Shown: piece after piece, positions 56,158 through 63,968 of the stretch | Layout: every line of letters begins with the position of its first letter | Position numbering within the stretch: position 1 is the first letter of the stretch | Origin: Aliidiomarina shirensis | Lineage (GTDB): Bacteria; Pseudomonadota; Gammaproteobacteria; Enterobacterales; Alteromonadaceae | DNA length: 64,000 nucleotides | Assembly (NCBI RefSeq): GCF_003987345.1 | Contig: NZ_PIPP01000004.1 | Span: 62,001 to 126,000, forward strand | Reading direction: 5' to 3' | The notes under the pieces: generated by a model | Database searches by the model: none | What the model saw: only the letters and a program-made list of their open reading frames with translations | What the model was told of the DNA's origin: nothing | Program-made: the position numbers and the translations under genes

Positions 56158-57037
56158 CTTATTGGCTATCGCGAGGGTTAACTTCTTAACCCTCACGTTG
56201 GCCTGTTTAGTGCTAGCAGCAACGTTTAGCTGGATAACAACAAAAGCATTCAGTTGGCCGCTATTTATTGGCGTTGCGATTGCCGCGATTTCTGCACATA
56301 TCAGTGTGAATGCGTTTAATGAATATTTTGATTTCCGTTCCGGCCTTGATTTTCTTACTCCGAAAACGCCTTTTAGCGGCGGTAGCGGCACCTTAATTAA
56401 AGAACCGAGCGCGGCAAAGTTGGCGTTTGCGCTAGCTGTCATTAGTTTGCTCGTGGTGATCGTGTTGGGTGCATGGATTGTTAGCGATAATCGCTTACAA
56501 CTGCTCTGGCTTGGTATTCCCGGAATTGTATTAATTTACACCTACACCCACTATATCAATCGCTTGCCTTTTCTATGCCTTATTGCACCCGGTATTGGCT
56601 TCGGCTTAATTATGACCATGGGAGCAATTTGGGTATTTACCGGCGGTTTAACAATTAGTGCATGGGTAATTTCCATGGCTGTAATGCTTCTTGTAAACAA
56701 TCTTTTGTTACTCAACCAATTCCCTGATTGTGAGGCTGATGCTCAAGTGGGCAGGCGGCATTATCCAATATTAATTGGCCGAGAAAAAAGCGCTTGGATA
56801 TTTATAGCGCAATGGCTAGCCGCCTACCTGTTGGTGGTGCTCGCCACAGTGTTCAATTGGCTGCCCGTATTTAGCTTACTGGTGTTATTACTTTTACCGT
56901 TATTGCTGAAGCTTATGGTTGGTGTGCGCCAACGCGCGAATGATATTGATAGGCTAGTACCGTTATTAGGGCTTAACGTTGCACTCATTCATGGTTTTAT
57001 CTTGTTGCTTGCTATGGGTATCGGGCTCGCTAATTAG
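56135..57037 (+). CDS. UbiA-superfamily prenyltransferase (MenA-like)
   Basis: This 300-residue protein has eight to nine membrane helices. The two Asp-rich motifs of the superfamily are NAFNEYFDFRSGLDF (about 64-78, of the NxxxDxxxG form) and NQFPDCEADAQVGRRH (about 193-208), which bind the prenyl diphosphate through Mg2+. It resembles MenA/1,4-dihydroxy-2-naphthoate prenyltransferases, but no other men genes are present. The start ATG lies inside the amidoligase gene, so the two are translated together. Substrate unknown. Confidence 0.85.
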   Translation: MGKSKLTNLLAIARVNFLTLTLACLVLAATFSWITTKAFSWPLFIGVAIAAISAHISVNAFNEYFDFRSGLDFLTPKTPFSGGSGTLIKEPSAAKLAFALAVISLLVVIVLGAWIVSDNRLQLLWLGIPGIVLIYTYTHYINRLPFLCLIAPGIGFGLIMTMGAIWVFTGGLTISAWVISMAVMLLVNNLLLLNQFPDCEADAQVGRRHYPILIGREKSAWIFIAQWLAAYLLVVLATVFNWLPVFSLLVLLLLPLLLKLMVGVRQRANDIDRLVPLLGLNVALIHGFILLLAMGIGLAN

Positions 57038-57046
57038 GGCGCAATT

Positions 57047-58309
57047 TTACGTTAGCGCCAACCAAATGCTACGAGCACCGAGGCCAAGCGCAATAATAAA
57101 TACCAACGCCGCCACTACGTTTTGCCGCTTAGTATTTGCAAATGCACCCATACGTTTTTGGTTTACCACCAATAACAAAAAGTACGTAATTAATGGCAAC
57201 AAAATGCCGTTTGCCACCTGTGCAAAAACAATGAGCGCAAAAGGCTGAATACCCAACGATGAAACCACAACACCAATTAAAATAATACATAGCCAAGTGG
57301 CGCGAAAGCGCCAGCCGCGCATATTTGTACTCCAACCGAGCACACCGGTGAGTGCATAAGCGGAAGCTAACGGCGCCGTGATCGCCGAAGAAAGCCCGGC
57401 CGCAAGCAAGCCAAACGCCGTGAGATAAGTAGCCGCATTGCCAAAAACAGGCTGTAATGAAACCGCCAAATCAGCAGCGCCGGTAATTTGCTCACTGCTG
57501 CCAAAATACGCGGAAGCCGCGGTAGAAATGATTGCCAGCGTAATTAAACCACCCAAAGGTATCGACGTGTAAATATCGGCCTTCGCTTCTAATAACGCGC
57601 TTTTTATTTGCTTATCGTTCACTTCATCGCTCAGTTGGCCTTCCCGGCCCCATCGTTCCCGAGCGCTAGCTGCATGCAAAAATAACGCATACGGCACAAC
57701 CGTAGTTCCCACTAATGCAATAGTTGTGAGCAAGGCACCTGCAGGAATAGAAGGGAGGAAAAGGCCTTTGAGTATAGCGATTACATCGGGCCTACTGAGT
57801 GCAAATGTAAGTAGAAAAGCAATACTCATAAGCACAACCAGAACAATGAGTACTTTTTCTATACGCTTATAATGCCCCTGCCAGAGAATTAAGGTGGCAA
57901 GGGCCCCGAGTATTACCGCCCATGGGTTTATGCCAATATCTTCTCGGAAAAACTCAACCCAAGTAATATCGCCCCACAATGAACGCGCACCTAAACTTGC
58001 TCCGGTTAAGTTGCCACCTTGGTAGGCACTATTCCCAATCACCACAGCGGCAACAACTAACAATATAAAAAGCTGCTTTAGCAACGGTTGTTGCACTGCA
58101 ACCCTTAAATTCTCGCCCAAGCCTTGCTGGGTAACCACGCCAATGCGTGCTGCCATCTCTTGCAATACCGTAGTTGCCGCGATTGCAAATAGTAAGGCCC
58201 ACAGCAACGCATAACCGTAGTTAGCACCCGCTAACGAGGCGGTAACTACGGTTCCTGGGCCAATAAAAGCAGCCGCAACTAAGGTGGCAGGGCCAAATTT
58301 AAGTTTCAT
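57047..58309 (-). CDS. NRAMP-related transporter with altered metal-site residues
   Basis: This 420-residue protein has eleven predicted helices with the NRAMP layout (start GPATLVAAAFIGPGTVVTAS, then ANYGYALLWALLFA). In canonical NRAMPs TM1 has DPGN and TM6 has MPHN; here the equivalents are GPGT (17-20) and VPYA (205-208), so the Asp, Asn, Met and His used for Mn/Fe are missing. It may carry another ion or have lost metal transport. It is convergent with the prenyltransferase gene, 9 bp away. No clear SD is visible. Confidence 0.82.
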   Translation of the reverse strand: MKLKFGPATLVAAAFIGPGTVVTASLAGANYGYALLWALLFAIAATTVLQEMAARIGVVTQQGLGENLRVAVQQPLLKQLFILLVVAAVVIGNSAYQGGNLTGASLGARSLWGDITWVEFFREDIGINPWAVILGALATLILWQGHYKRIEKVLIVLVVLMSIAFLLTFALSRPDVIAILKGLFLPSIPAGALLTTIALVGTTVVPYALFLHAASARERWGREGQLSDEVNDKQIKSALLEAKADIYTSIPLGGLITLAIISTAASAYFGSSEQITGAADLAVSLQPVFGNAATYLTAFGLLAAGLSSAITAPLASAYALTGVLGWSTNMRGWRFRATWLCIILIGVVVSSLGIQPFALIVFAQVANGILLPLITYFLLLVVNQKRMGAFANTKRQNVVAALVFIIALGLGARSIWLALT

Positions 58310-58342
58310 GGTGTAAATACCAAAAGCGCTTGCTCGTTAAAA

Positions 58343-59746
58343 TTACTGGCGTAAATCAAAGGTACCGGCCGCGCCAGGGAATACTACTGGGCTTTCAAAA
58401 CCATCTTTACTTACACTCGAAACACCAAAGAAATAGTTATCAATCACCACATTTTCTAGTGTGAACTCAGTTACATTGCCCACATCGCGGCTAAATTGCC
58501 AATTTGGTGCGTCGGTATAGCGCCAATAAATACGGTAGCCTGCAATAGTATCTTTCTCTTGTTCACTCGCCTCTGCCCAGCTTAACGTAGTATGTGGCTG
58601 TACCGCACCGCGGATTTCTACATCACTGGGTGGTGCAGGTGCCCACGCCATGCTGGCAAGCGTTACTGCATTGAGCGCGGTAAGTTTGGCGGCATAGTCG
58701 AAATCCATAAACTCGATAGTATCACCGAAATGGCGGCCATCTTCATTGCGCAAATCTTGATGCTGGCGATCATAATGTTCGTTGGTTTCCATAATCCGTA
58801 CACCTGGATAACCTACATCATTAAATGGGCGGTGATGACCACCGCGGCCAAAGCGATCAAGGCGGTAAACCAGCATTACATCAAGGTTTTGAATATACCG
58901 ATCGGCCATCCAAGAAATATAGCGGCCTAAATTTCGGCTTGGCGAATCCACTTCACCGCCCGTAAAACGACGCGCACGCGCATCGGCTGCTGTTTCGTTT
59001 TGTCGTGTACCTTCAGCAAACACCCGCGCAGTAGTGTTATCAATCACACCATTAATGCCGGCAATATTAGCGATCATATCGTTGTTCAAAACTGCGTGAA
59101 GGCGCCAATTTTCTTCCTGCGCTTGTTTAGCTAATATCTGGCCACCAAATAAACCCTGCTCTTCGCCAGCTAAAGCCGCATACACAATAGAGCCGTTGAA
59201 TTCATACTGACTAAGCACACGTGCCGCTTCTATTGTTCCGGCTAAGCCCGATGCGTTATCGTTCGCGCCCGGAGAAGTAGAAGTAGAATCCATCACATCG
59301 GTTACTCGCGAATCAATATCACCTGCCATAAGCACATAACGATCTGGGTCAGTTTTCCCGCGCTGAATCGCCACCACACTCACAACTTCGGTAGCTTCAG
59401 GAATACGCGCTTCACCTTCGATCACGCCGGTGCTGTAATAAACTTCTAAACAACCTCCACAAGCCGCCGAAATACGTTCAAATTCTGCAAAAATCCAGCG
59501 CCGAGCCGCACCAATACCTTGAGTATCTGATTCGGTTTCTGAAAGTGTATGGCGGGTACCGAAATCAACTAACGTTTGCACATCCTTGCGTAAATTCTCT
59601 GCACTTGTAGCTGCGGCGATATCGTGCAGTTTAGGCTGATCTTTATAGCTTACCGATCGCTCTTGGCTAGCCGCTGGCCCTGCTATACTGGCGGCCACAA
59701 GCAACGCCGAAGCGCTTAGTGTTAGTTTCGTAATCAAGTTATTCAT
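58343..59746 (-). CDS. Secreted M28-family aminopeptidase with C-terminal FnIII domain
   Basis: This 467-residue protein has a Sec signal peptide (1-28, ending GPAASQ) and an M28 zinc peptidase domain (about 45-385). Its PGANDNASGLAGTIEAA (Asp162), AGEEQGLFG (Glu195/196) and GGHHRPFND (His) motifs are present. The first ligand motif, usually HxD, appears as GDIDSR (Asp143-Asp145). A fibronectin type III-like domain follows (about 385-460). It probably releases amino acids outside the inner membrane. It is 33 bp after NRAMP's start on the same strand and is divergent from the amidase gene. Confidence 0.85.
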   Translation of the reverse strand: MNNLITKLTLSASALLVAASIAGPAASQERSVSYKDQPKLHDIAAATSAENLRKDVQTLVDFGTRHTLSETESDTQGIGAARRWIFAEFERISAACGGCLEVYYSTGVIEGEARIPEATEVVSVVAIQRGKTDPDRYVLMAGDIDSRVTDVMDSTSTSPGANDNASGLAGTIEAARVLSQYEFNGSIVYAALAGEEQGLFGGQILAKQAQEENWRLHAVLNNDMIANIAGINGVIDNTTARVFAEGTRQNETAADARARRFTGGEVDSPSRNLGRYISWMADRYIQNLDVMLVYRLDRFGRGGHHRPFNDVGYPGVRIMETNEHYDRQHQDLRNEDGRHFGDTIEFMDFDYAAKLTALNAVTLASMAWAPAPPSDVEIRGAVQPHTTLSWAEASEQEKDTIAGYRIYWRYTDAPNWQFSRDVGNVTEFTLENVVIDNYFFGVSSVSKDGFESPVVFPGAAGTFDLRQ

Positions 59747-60083
59747 GCATTCATCCTATTTGTTGTTTGAGATTTTGATATCGGCGCAAGAGATTTCGTT
59801 CGTTTGCCGGTACCCACTCTATTTTTCTGTTATATTTTCCTTAGCTTACCTGAGAGCACGCCGAAGGTTAACTAAACACGCAAACAACTTCGGTAAGTTG
59901 TATGTTTTACTAGCCAAAAGGCGCCGTTCTTGGCATGCTCACCGGGGTTGGGTTTCCACAAAAACTCACCTAGCGAATATTCACAGCGCCCATTCAGCAC
60001 ACGGAAGGCTGCGCGCACGGAAAGAATTTTCCAATACTAATTCTCGAATGCCCATTATCGAAAAAGAAGAAGAGGAATACACC
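59747..60083. other. Divergent gap between M28 peptidase and amidase genes
   Basis: These 337 bp stay open in the amidase frame, but the translation looks random and contains no domain, so I treat them as non-coding. A hairpin ACAACTT-CGGT-AAGTTGT lies at about 59884-59901 and could structure a leader. No confident promoter was assigned. Confidence 0.5.
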
Positions 60084-61649
60084 GTGAAATCAGCCATTCA
60101 GCTCCTTATTGGTGCCAGTATACTTTCGCTCACCGCGCTACTTAGCGGATGCAGCCAAGAACCCGAAGGAATCGAACCCGCCGATCCGGCCTGGACCAGC
60201 GCCGCGAATGTTCAACAGCAATTCGAAGATGGCAGCCTTACCAGCGTTGCGCTAGTAGAGCATTATCTCGAGGAAATTGAACGTAATAATCATCAAGGTC
60301 ACGATATCCGCGCCATCATAGAAGTTAACCCAAAGGCTCTAGAGATTGCTGCCGAGCTGGATCGTGAGCGTGAACTCGGTGTTATTCGAGGCCCTTTACA
60401 TGGCATGCCCGTGGTATTAAAAGCAAACATTGCTACTGCCGATGATATGGCCACAACCGCTGGTGCATCAGTGATGGCAGGGTTCATCACTGCAGAAGAT
60501 GCATTTCATGTACAACAGTTGCGGAACGCAGGTGCGGTTATTCTCGGTAAAGCTAACTTGTCGGAATGGGCAAATTTTCGTGGCGCCAACTCTATCAGTG
60601 GCTGGTCGGGTATTGGTGGGCAAACACGTAACCCGCATGTATTAACACACAACCCATGTGGCTCAAGTGCTGGCTCTGGTGCCGCAGTTGCAGCGGATTT
60701 CAGTTTACTCGCCGTAGGTACGGAAACCGATGGTTCAATTATGTGCCCAGCATCGGTTAACGGTGTGGTGGGCGTGAAGCCAACCCGCAGCTCAGTGTCT
60801 GGCCACGGCATTATTCCTATTGCTGCAGCGCAAGATATTGCCGGCCCAATGGCACGCCACGTGTATGATACCGCGTTACTTCTCGATGCGATGGCAACGC
60901 CAGAAGCCAAAACGCGCTTTGGTACTTCGTTAGCCAGTGCTGCGCAAAGCGAATTTCAAGGCGAAACCATTGTATTAGTGCGCGCTTATGATGAGCGCTT
61001 CACCGGCGTACAAGAAATGACAGACCGCGTTGCCGACGCCATACGCGAACAAGGCATTAACGTTATTGAAGTCATGGAGTGGAACCTGCCGAATCAACTT
61101 TACGCCGATGAACTGGAAGTTTTGGTGTATGAATTTCAACGTGATCTGAATAATTGGTTAGCCGATTTTGACGCCCCCGCCGCCGATATGCAGGCTGTAA
61201 TTGATTATAACCTTGCCAATGAAGATACCGAATTAGCACTTTTCGGCCAAGAATACTTCGAGCAAGCGATTGCCATTGATCTAGATACCGATAGCGAAAG
61301 CTATCAGAATGCGCTTGCCAATAGCCGCCAGTTAGCAGAACAGCATTTAAATCGCTACTTGGTAGATTTAGGTGCTTCCGCAATTGTTATGCCTTCTTAT
61401 GGCCCAGCATGGCCAACGCCTCCGCTTGAAGGCCCGGGATATAGCTTTGGCACGTCAACTGCCGCAGCCGTTTCTGGCTATCCTTCAATCACCTTGCCTG
61501 CGGGTGCCGAAGGTCCGCTCCCCCTTGGTTTAAGTATCGTGGGTATGCCGTGGAGTGAAGCGCAACTGTTTAGCTTGGCAAGTTTGTTAGAAGCCGAAGT
61601 TGGTGGCTTCAAACAGCCAGCGTTTCTATCTAGCCTAGAAGAGAACTAA
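60084..61649 (+). CDS. Lipoprotein amidase (amidase signature family)
   Basis: This 521-residue enzyme of the amidase signature family has the Ser-cisSer-Lys triad: Lys113 in VVLKANIA, cis-Ser194 in PCGSSAGSGAAVAA and the nucleophile Ser218 in GTETDGSIMCP. A signal with lipobox (LLSGC, about 19-23) indicates envelope anchoring. The frame is open far upstream, but the GTG at 60084-60086 follows GAGGAATACACC and starts a proper signal peptide. It hydrolyses an amide, substrate unknown. With the adjacent M28 enzyme it may serve extracytoplasmic peptide use. Confidence 0.87.
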   Translation: MKSAIQLLIGASILSLTALLSGCSQEPEGIEPADPAWTSAANVQQQFEDGSLTSVALVEHYLEEIERNNHQGHDIRAIIEVNPKALEIAAELDRERELGVIRGPLHGMPVVLKANIATADDMATTAGASVMAGFITAEDAFHVQQLRNAGAVILGKANLSEWANFRGANSISGWSGIGGQTRNPHVLTHNPCGSSAGSGAAVAADFSLLAVGTETDGSIMCPASVNGVVGVKPTRSSVSGHGIIPIAAAQDIAGPMARHVYDTALLLDAMATPEAKTRFGTSLASAAQSEFQGETIVLVRAYDERFTGVQEMTDRVADAIREQGINVIEVMEWNLPNQLYADELEVLVYEFQRDLNNWLADFDAPAADMQAVIDYNLANEDTELALFGQEYFEQAIAIDLDTDSESYQNALANSRQLAEQHLNRYLVDLGASAIVMPSYGPAWPTPPLEGPGYSFGTSTAAAVSGYPSITLPAGAEGPLPLGLSIVGMPWSEAQLFSLASLLEAEVGGFKQPAFLSSLEEN

Positions 61650-61830
61650 ACGAACAGTATAGTTTTCGCAAGCCTGTAGTTTTTCTAGTTTGTTTGGAAA
61701 TTACACGGCAAAGTAGCGCTAAAATGCGTGAGTTAGAAACATTTCGTTGCAATTTTGTAACACGAATTGCATTGACTCTAACTCACGCAACATTCACATT
61801 AGGCGTGTTTTTAATCGCACAGAGGTTTAC

Positions 61831-62778
61831 ATGAAACTAGCAACATTTAAAACTGCCCTTCTTACCACCAGCATTACCCTAGCACTGGTAGGATTCTCGG
61901 CAGTTAGCCACGCTCAGCCGAATATTACTACGAATGCATTTTTAGCGGCTGCCGCTACCCAAGCTAGTTCACCTGTTTGCGATAGTTCCGAATGCGAAGC
62001 TGAAATGCGCCGCCTTATTCGCCTTGCTCGCAATGGTAGTGGCGATGCTGCTGCACTAGTTGCCATGGCATTTGCCAGTGGTGATGGCCTAGAACAAGAC
62101 GACAAAGAAGCAGAGCGCTTTATTCGCATCGGCGTACGATATCGCAGTGCGATTGCTACCTTCTTGATGTCCGATTGGTATCGCAATGGTTTTATCTTGG
62201 AGCAAAACGAAGAAGAAGCCGATAACCTTTTAGAACAAGCGGTAGCGCTTAATCACCCACCCGCTTTATATCAAAAAGCAACTCAGTTGTTTGCCTCCGA
62301 TAACCCAGAAGATTTTGAAGAAGCAATGACATTACTTCAGCAAGCAAGTGATGAGAATTTAGTAAATGCTATGTTCTTACTTGGCCGTATGCGTCAAATT
62401 GGTGCTGGCGTTGAACAAGATCTAGTAGAAGCCGGAGAGCTTTATCGTAAGCTTATTATCGCCGGTGTTGATGATGCGCGCCCATACCTGCGTGAAGTAA
62501 CCGAAGATTTGGAAGCGATTGGTGCAAACGACCAAACCATCGCTCGGTTTGCGTCAACGCAAAACATTGAACGCATTTCCGTAACCGGATCAGCATTTCG
62601 GGTAAACACCCAGCTCACCGGGATCGTGCGCCGTTTGAATGCATCCGGCCTATACGATAGCCGCTCGATTGGTAGCCGTATCCGCGGCGTAACCTGCGAA
62701 CAATCCGGCAGCCAATGTACCGTTACACGCCCAAGCTCAGAAGCTTCATCGTTAAGCGATATTGTTGGCAACAACTAA
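61831..62778 (+). CDS. Secreted Sel1-repeat protein
   Basis: This 315-residue protein has a signal peptide (1-26, ending SHAQ) and Sel1-like helical repeats (about 50-215), for example AALVAMAFASGDGLEQDDKE and AMFLLGRMRQIGAGVEQDL. Sel1 repeats mediate protein contacts. The C-terminal part (about 230-315) has two Cys (CEQSGSQC) and is not recognised. The ATG 61831-61833 has AGAGG upstream; the longer frame does not give a signal peptide. A terminator follows. Confidence 0.82.
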   Translation: MKLATFKTALLTTSITLALVGFSAVSHAQPNITTNAFLAAAATQASSPVCDSSECEAEMRRLIRLARNGSGDAAALVAMAFASGDGLEQDDKEAERFIRIGVRYRSAIATFLMSDWYRNGFILEQNEEEADNLLEQAVALNHPPALYQKATQLFASDNPEDFEEAMTLLQQASDENLVNAMFLLGRMRQIGAGVEQDLVEAGELYRKLIIAGVDDARPYLREVTEDLEAIGANDQTIARFASTQNIERISVTGSAFRVNTQLTGIVRRLNASGLYDSRSIGSRIRGVTCEQSGSQCTVTRPSSEASSLSDIVGNN

Positions 62779-62795
62779 GCTGAGTGCATTACTTT

Positions 62796-62825
62796 AAAAG
62801 CCCAGCCCTTGTGCTGGGCTTTTTA
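62796..62825. terminator. Bidirectional terminator, Sel1 gene / ion channel gene
   Basis: AAAAGCCCAGC-CCTTGT-GCTGGGCTTTTT forms a GC stem with A and T flanks. It reaches into the channel's stop codon (62823-62825). Confidence 0.93.
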
Positions 62826-63581
62826 TTTTTCGGCTTGTCTGCGCTTTTGAATTGCTTCAGAGAAGGCAGAAGCAAGAATACCAGCCGGCATGGCTACTAA
62901 ACCCACACCAAGCATAGCTGTGATTCCCGCTACTATTTTGCCCAAAGCAGTTACCGGTACAACATCACCGTAACCTACAGTGGTGAGAGTAGCCACAGAC
63001 CACCACAATGCCCGTGGAATACTTCCAAACACTTCAGGTTGATTCTCAGCTTCCAGCGCATACAGAACGCTAGCGCCCAACACCATAAGCCCAAGTGCAA
63101 TACCAAAGGTGAGTGCCATTTCGAATTTACGAGCAGAAACTGCTTCAAGTATTAAATCAATGGCTCTTGAAAAACGTCCGAGCCGAGCAATCCGGACAAT
63201 ACGCAATAACCTAAACACTCGCACTAAGAATAATGTGCTGCCACCTAGCATTAATACGAAGGAAACTAACACTAACAAATCGAGCAGTGCCCAAAAAGAG
63301 AAAATATAGCGAATGCGCCCGCGAACATTGCCGTGCAAATCCGGATAATTGGCGGTATATACGCGGCCAATATATTCGGCAAGAAAAAGCAGAAATAACA
63401 CACCTTCAAATACTACAAACAACGAGCCCCAGCGCTCACTGATAACCGGCTCGGTTTCCAGTATCGCTAAAAGTGCCCCAAACAAAATAAGCACAATCAC
63501 CACGAAATTGGTTCGTGATAGTCCATTCGCCACCCGCAAATCTGGCCGTAATTCCAAAGCCAGGAGTTCTTTTAAGCGCAC
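62823..63581 (-). CDS. Six-helix voltage-gated-like K+ channel
   Basis: This 252-residue ion channel has helices S1-S6, an Arg-rich S4 (FLVRVFRLLRIVRIARLGRF, about 118-137) and the K+ filter TVGYGD (about 196-201) before S6. It is a compact bacterial Kv-like protein, lacking a large RCK domain. It begins at a GTG behind AGGAAA and ends at a terminator shared with the Sel1 gene. It probably sets K+ flux or membrane potential. Confidence 0.9.
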   Translation of the reverse strand: MRLKELLALELRPDLRVANGLSRTNFVVIVLILFGALLAILETEPVISERWGSLFVVFEGVLFLLFLAEYIGRVYTANYPDLHGNVRGRIRYIFSFWALLDLLVLVSFVLMLGGSTLFLVRVFRLLRIVRIARLGRFSRAIDLILEAVSARKFEMALTFGIALGLMVLGASVLYALEAENQPEVFGSIPRALWWSVATLTTVGYGDVVPVTALGKIVAGITAMLGVGLVAMPAGILASAFSEAIQKRRQAEK

Positions 63582-63634
63582 AATAAGTTTCCTGTAAGAA
63601 CCAGTTGAGTAGCTTAGAGTTTGATAGCTCAGGG

Positions 63635-63652
63635 TATTATTTGCAAATAATA
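63635..63652. other. Perfect 18-bp palindrome
   Basis: TATTATTTG-CAAATAATA is fully self-complementary with no loop. It lies 53 bp upstream of the channel start and about 50 bp downstream of the tRNA 3' end. It could be a regulator site for the channel promoter. Confidence 0.7.
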
Positions 63653-63701
63653 GAAAGTGCAGAAGAAAAAAGAGGCTTTCGAGAGAGTAAATTATTTAAA
63701 A

Positions 63702-63777
63702 TGGTGGCCCCTCCCAGATTTGAACTGGGGACCAACCGATTATGAGTCGGGTGCTCTAACCACTGAGCTAAGGGGCC
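63702..63777 (-). tRNA. ileX: tRNA-Ile2 (anticodon CAU, lysidine type)
   Basis: This 76-nt tRNA is read on the minus strand. The acceptor stem GGCCCCT pairs with AGGGGCC, followed by a genome-encoded ACCA end. The anticodon loop TCATAAT has the CAT anticodon. The sequence is nearly the same as E. coli ileX/ileY, whose C34 is changed to lysidine by TilS to read AUA. It is not a methionine tRNA, because the body matches Ile2. Confidence 0.93.
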
Positions 63778-63897
63778 ATTTTGGAAGGTTGCTTAGAAAG
63801 CGCTGCGAGTATACGGAAATGGGCGATTTCTTGCAACTATTTTGCTACTGCTTAAAAAACAAGCTTATATTTATCAGTAACTTATAATTAACGTGAT

Positions 63898-63949
63898 ACC
63901 TTAAGGTTGCAATAAGACACCTTAAGGTTACATACTGAAACCCTAAGGT
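63898..63949 (+). promoter_or_regulatory. Three operator-like palindromes spaced 21 bp
   Basis: ACCTTAAGGT (63898), ACCTTAAGGT (63919) and ACCCTAAGGT (63940) recur at exactly 21-bp intervals, two helical turns, directly upstream of a gene that enters the right edge. Possible promoters lie upstream (TTGCTA 63842 / TTATAT 63865, 17-bp spacer; or TATAAT at 63883). The pattern fits an autorepressed gene; the regulator is unknown. Confidence 0.75.
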
Positions 63950-63968
63950 ATCAACTGAAGGGTATAAT

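Noticed and set aside
59840-59950. Possible glycine-riboswitch-like segment (GAGAG followed by GCCGAAGG) upstream of the amidase
   Set aside because: Only short strings match. The spacing between GAGAG and CCGAAG is about 4 nt, whereas the riboswitch needs a stem there, and the CTCAGG...GGAC part is absent.
63702-63777. tRNA-Ile2 as the attachment site of an integrated element
   Set aside because: Elements integrate at the tRNA 3' end, which here faces the ordinary K+ channel gene. No integrase or repeated 3' tRNA fragment is seen on that side. The operator array is on the 5' side.
63963-63968. TATAAT directly before the final ATG as a promoter
   Set aside because: It would place the transcription start inside the coding sequence. 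It is better explained as the spacer between GAAGGG and the ATG.
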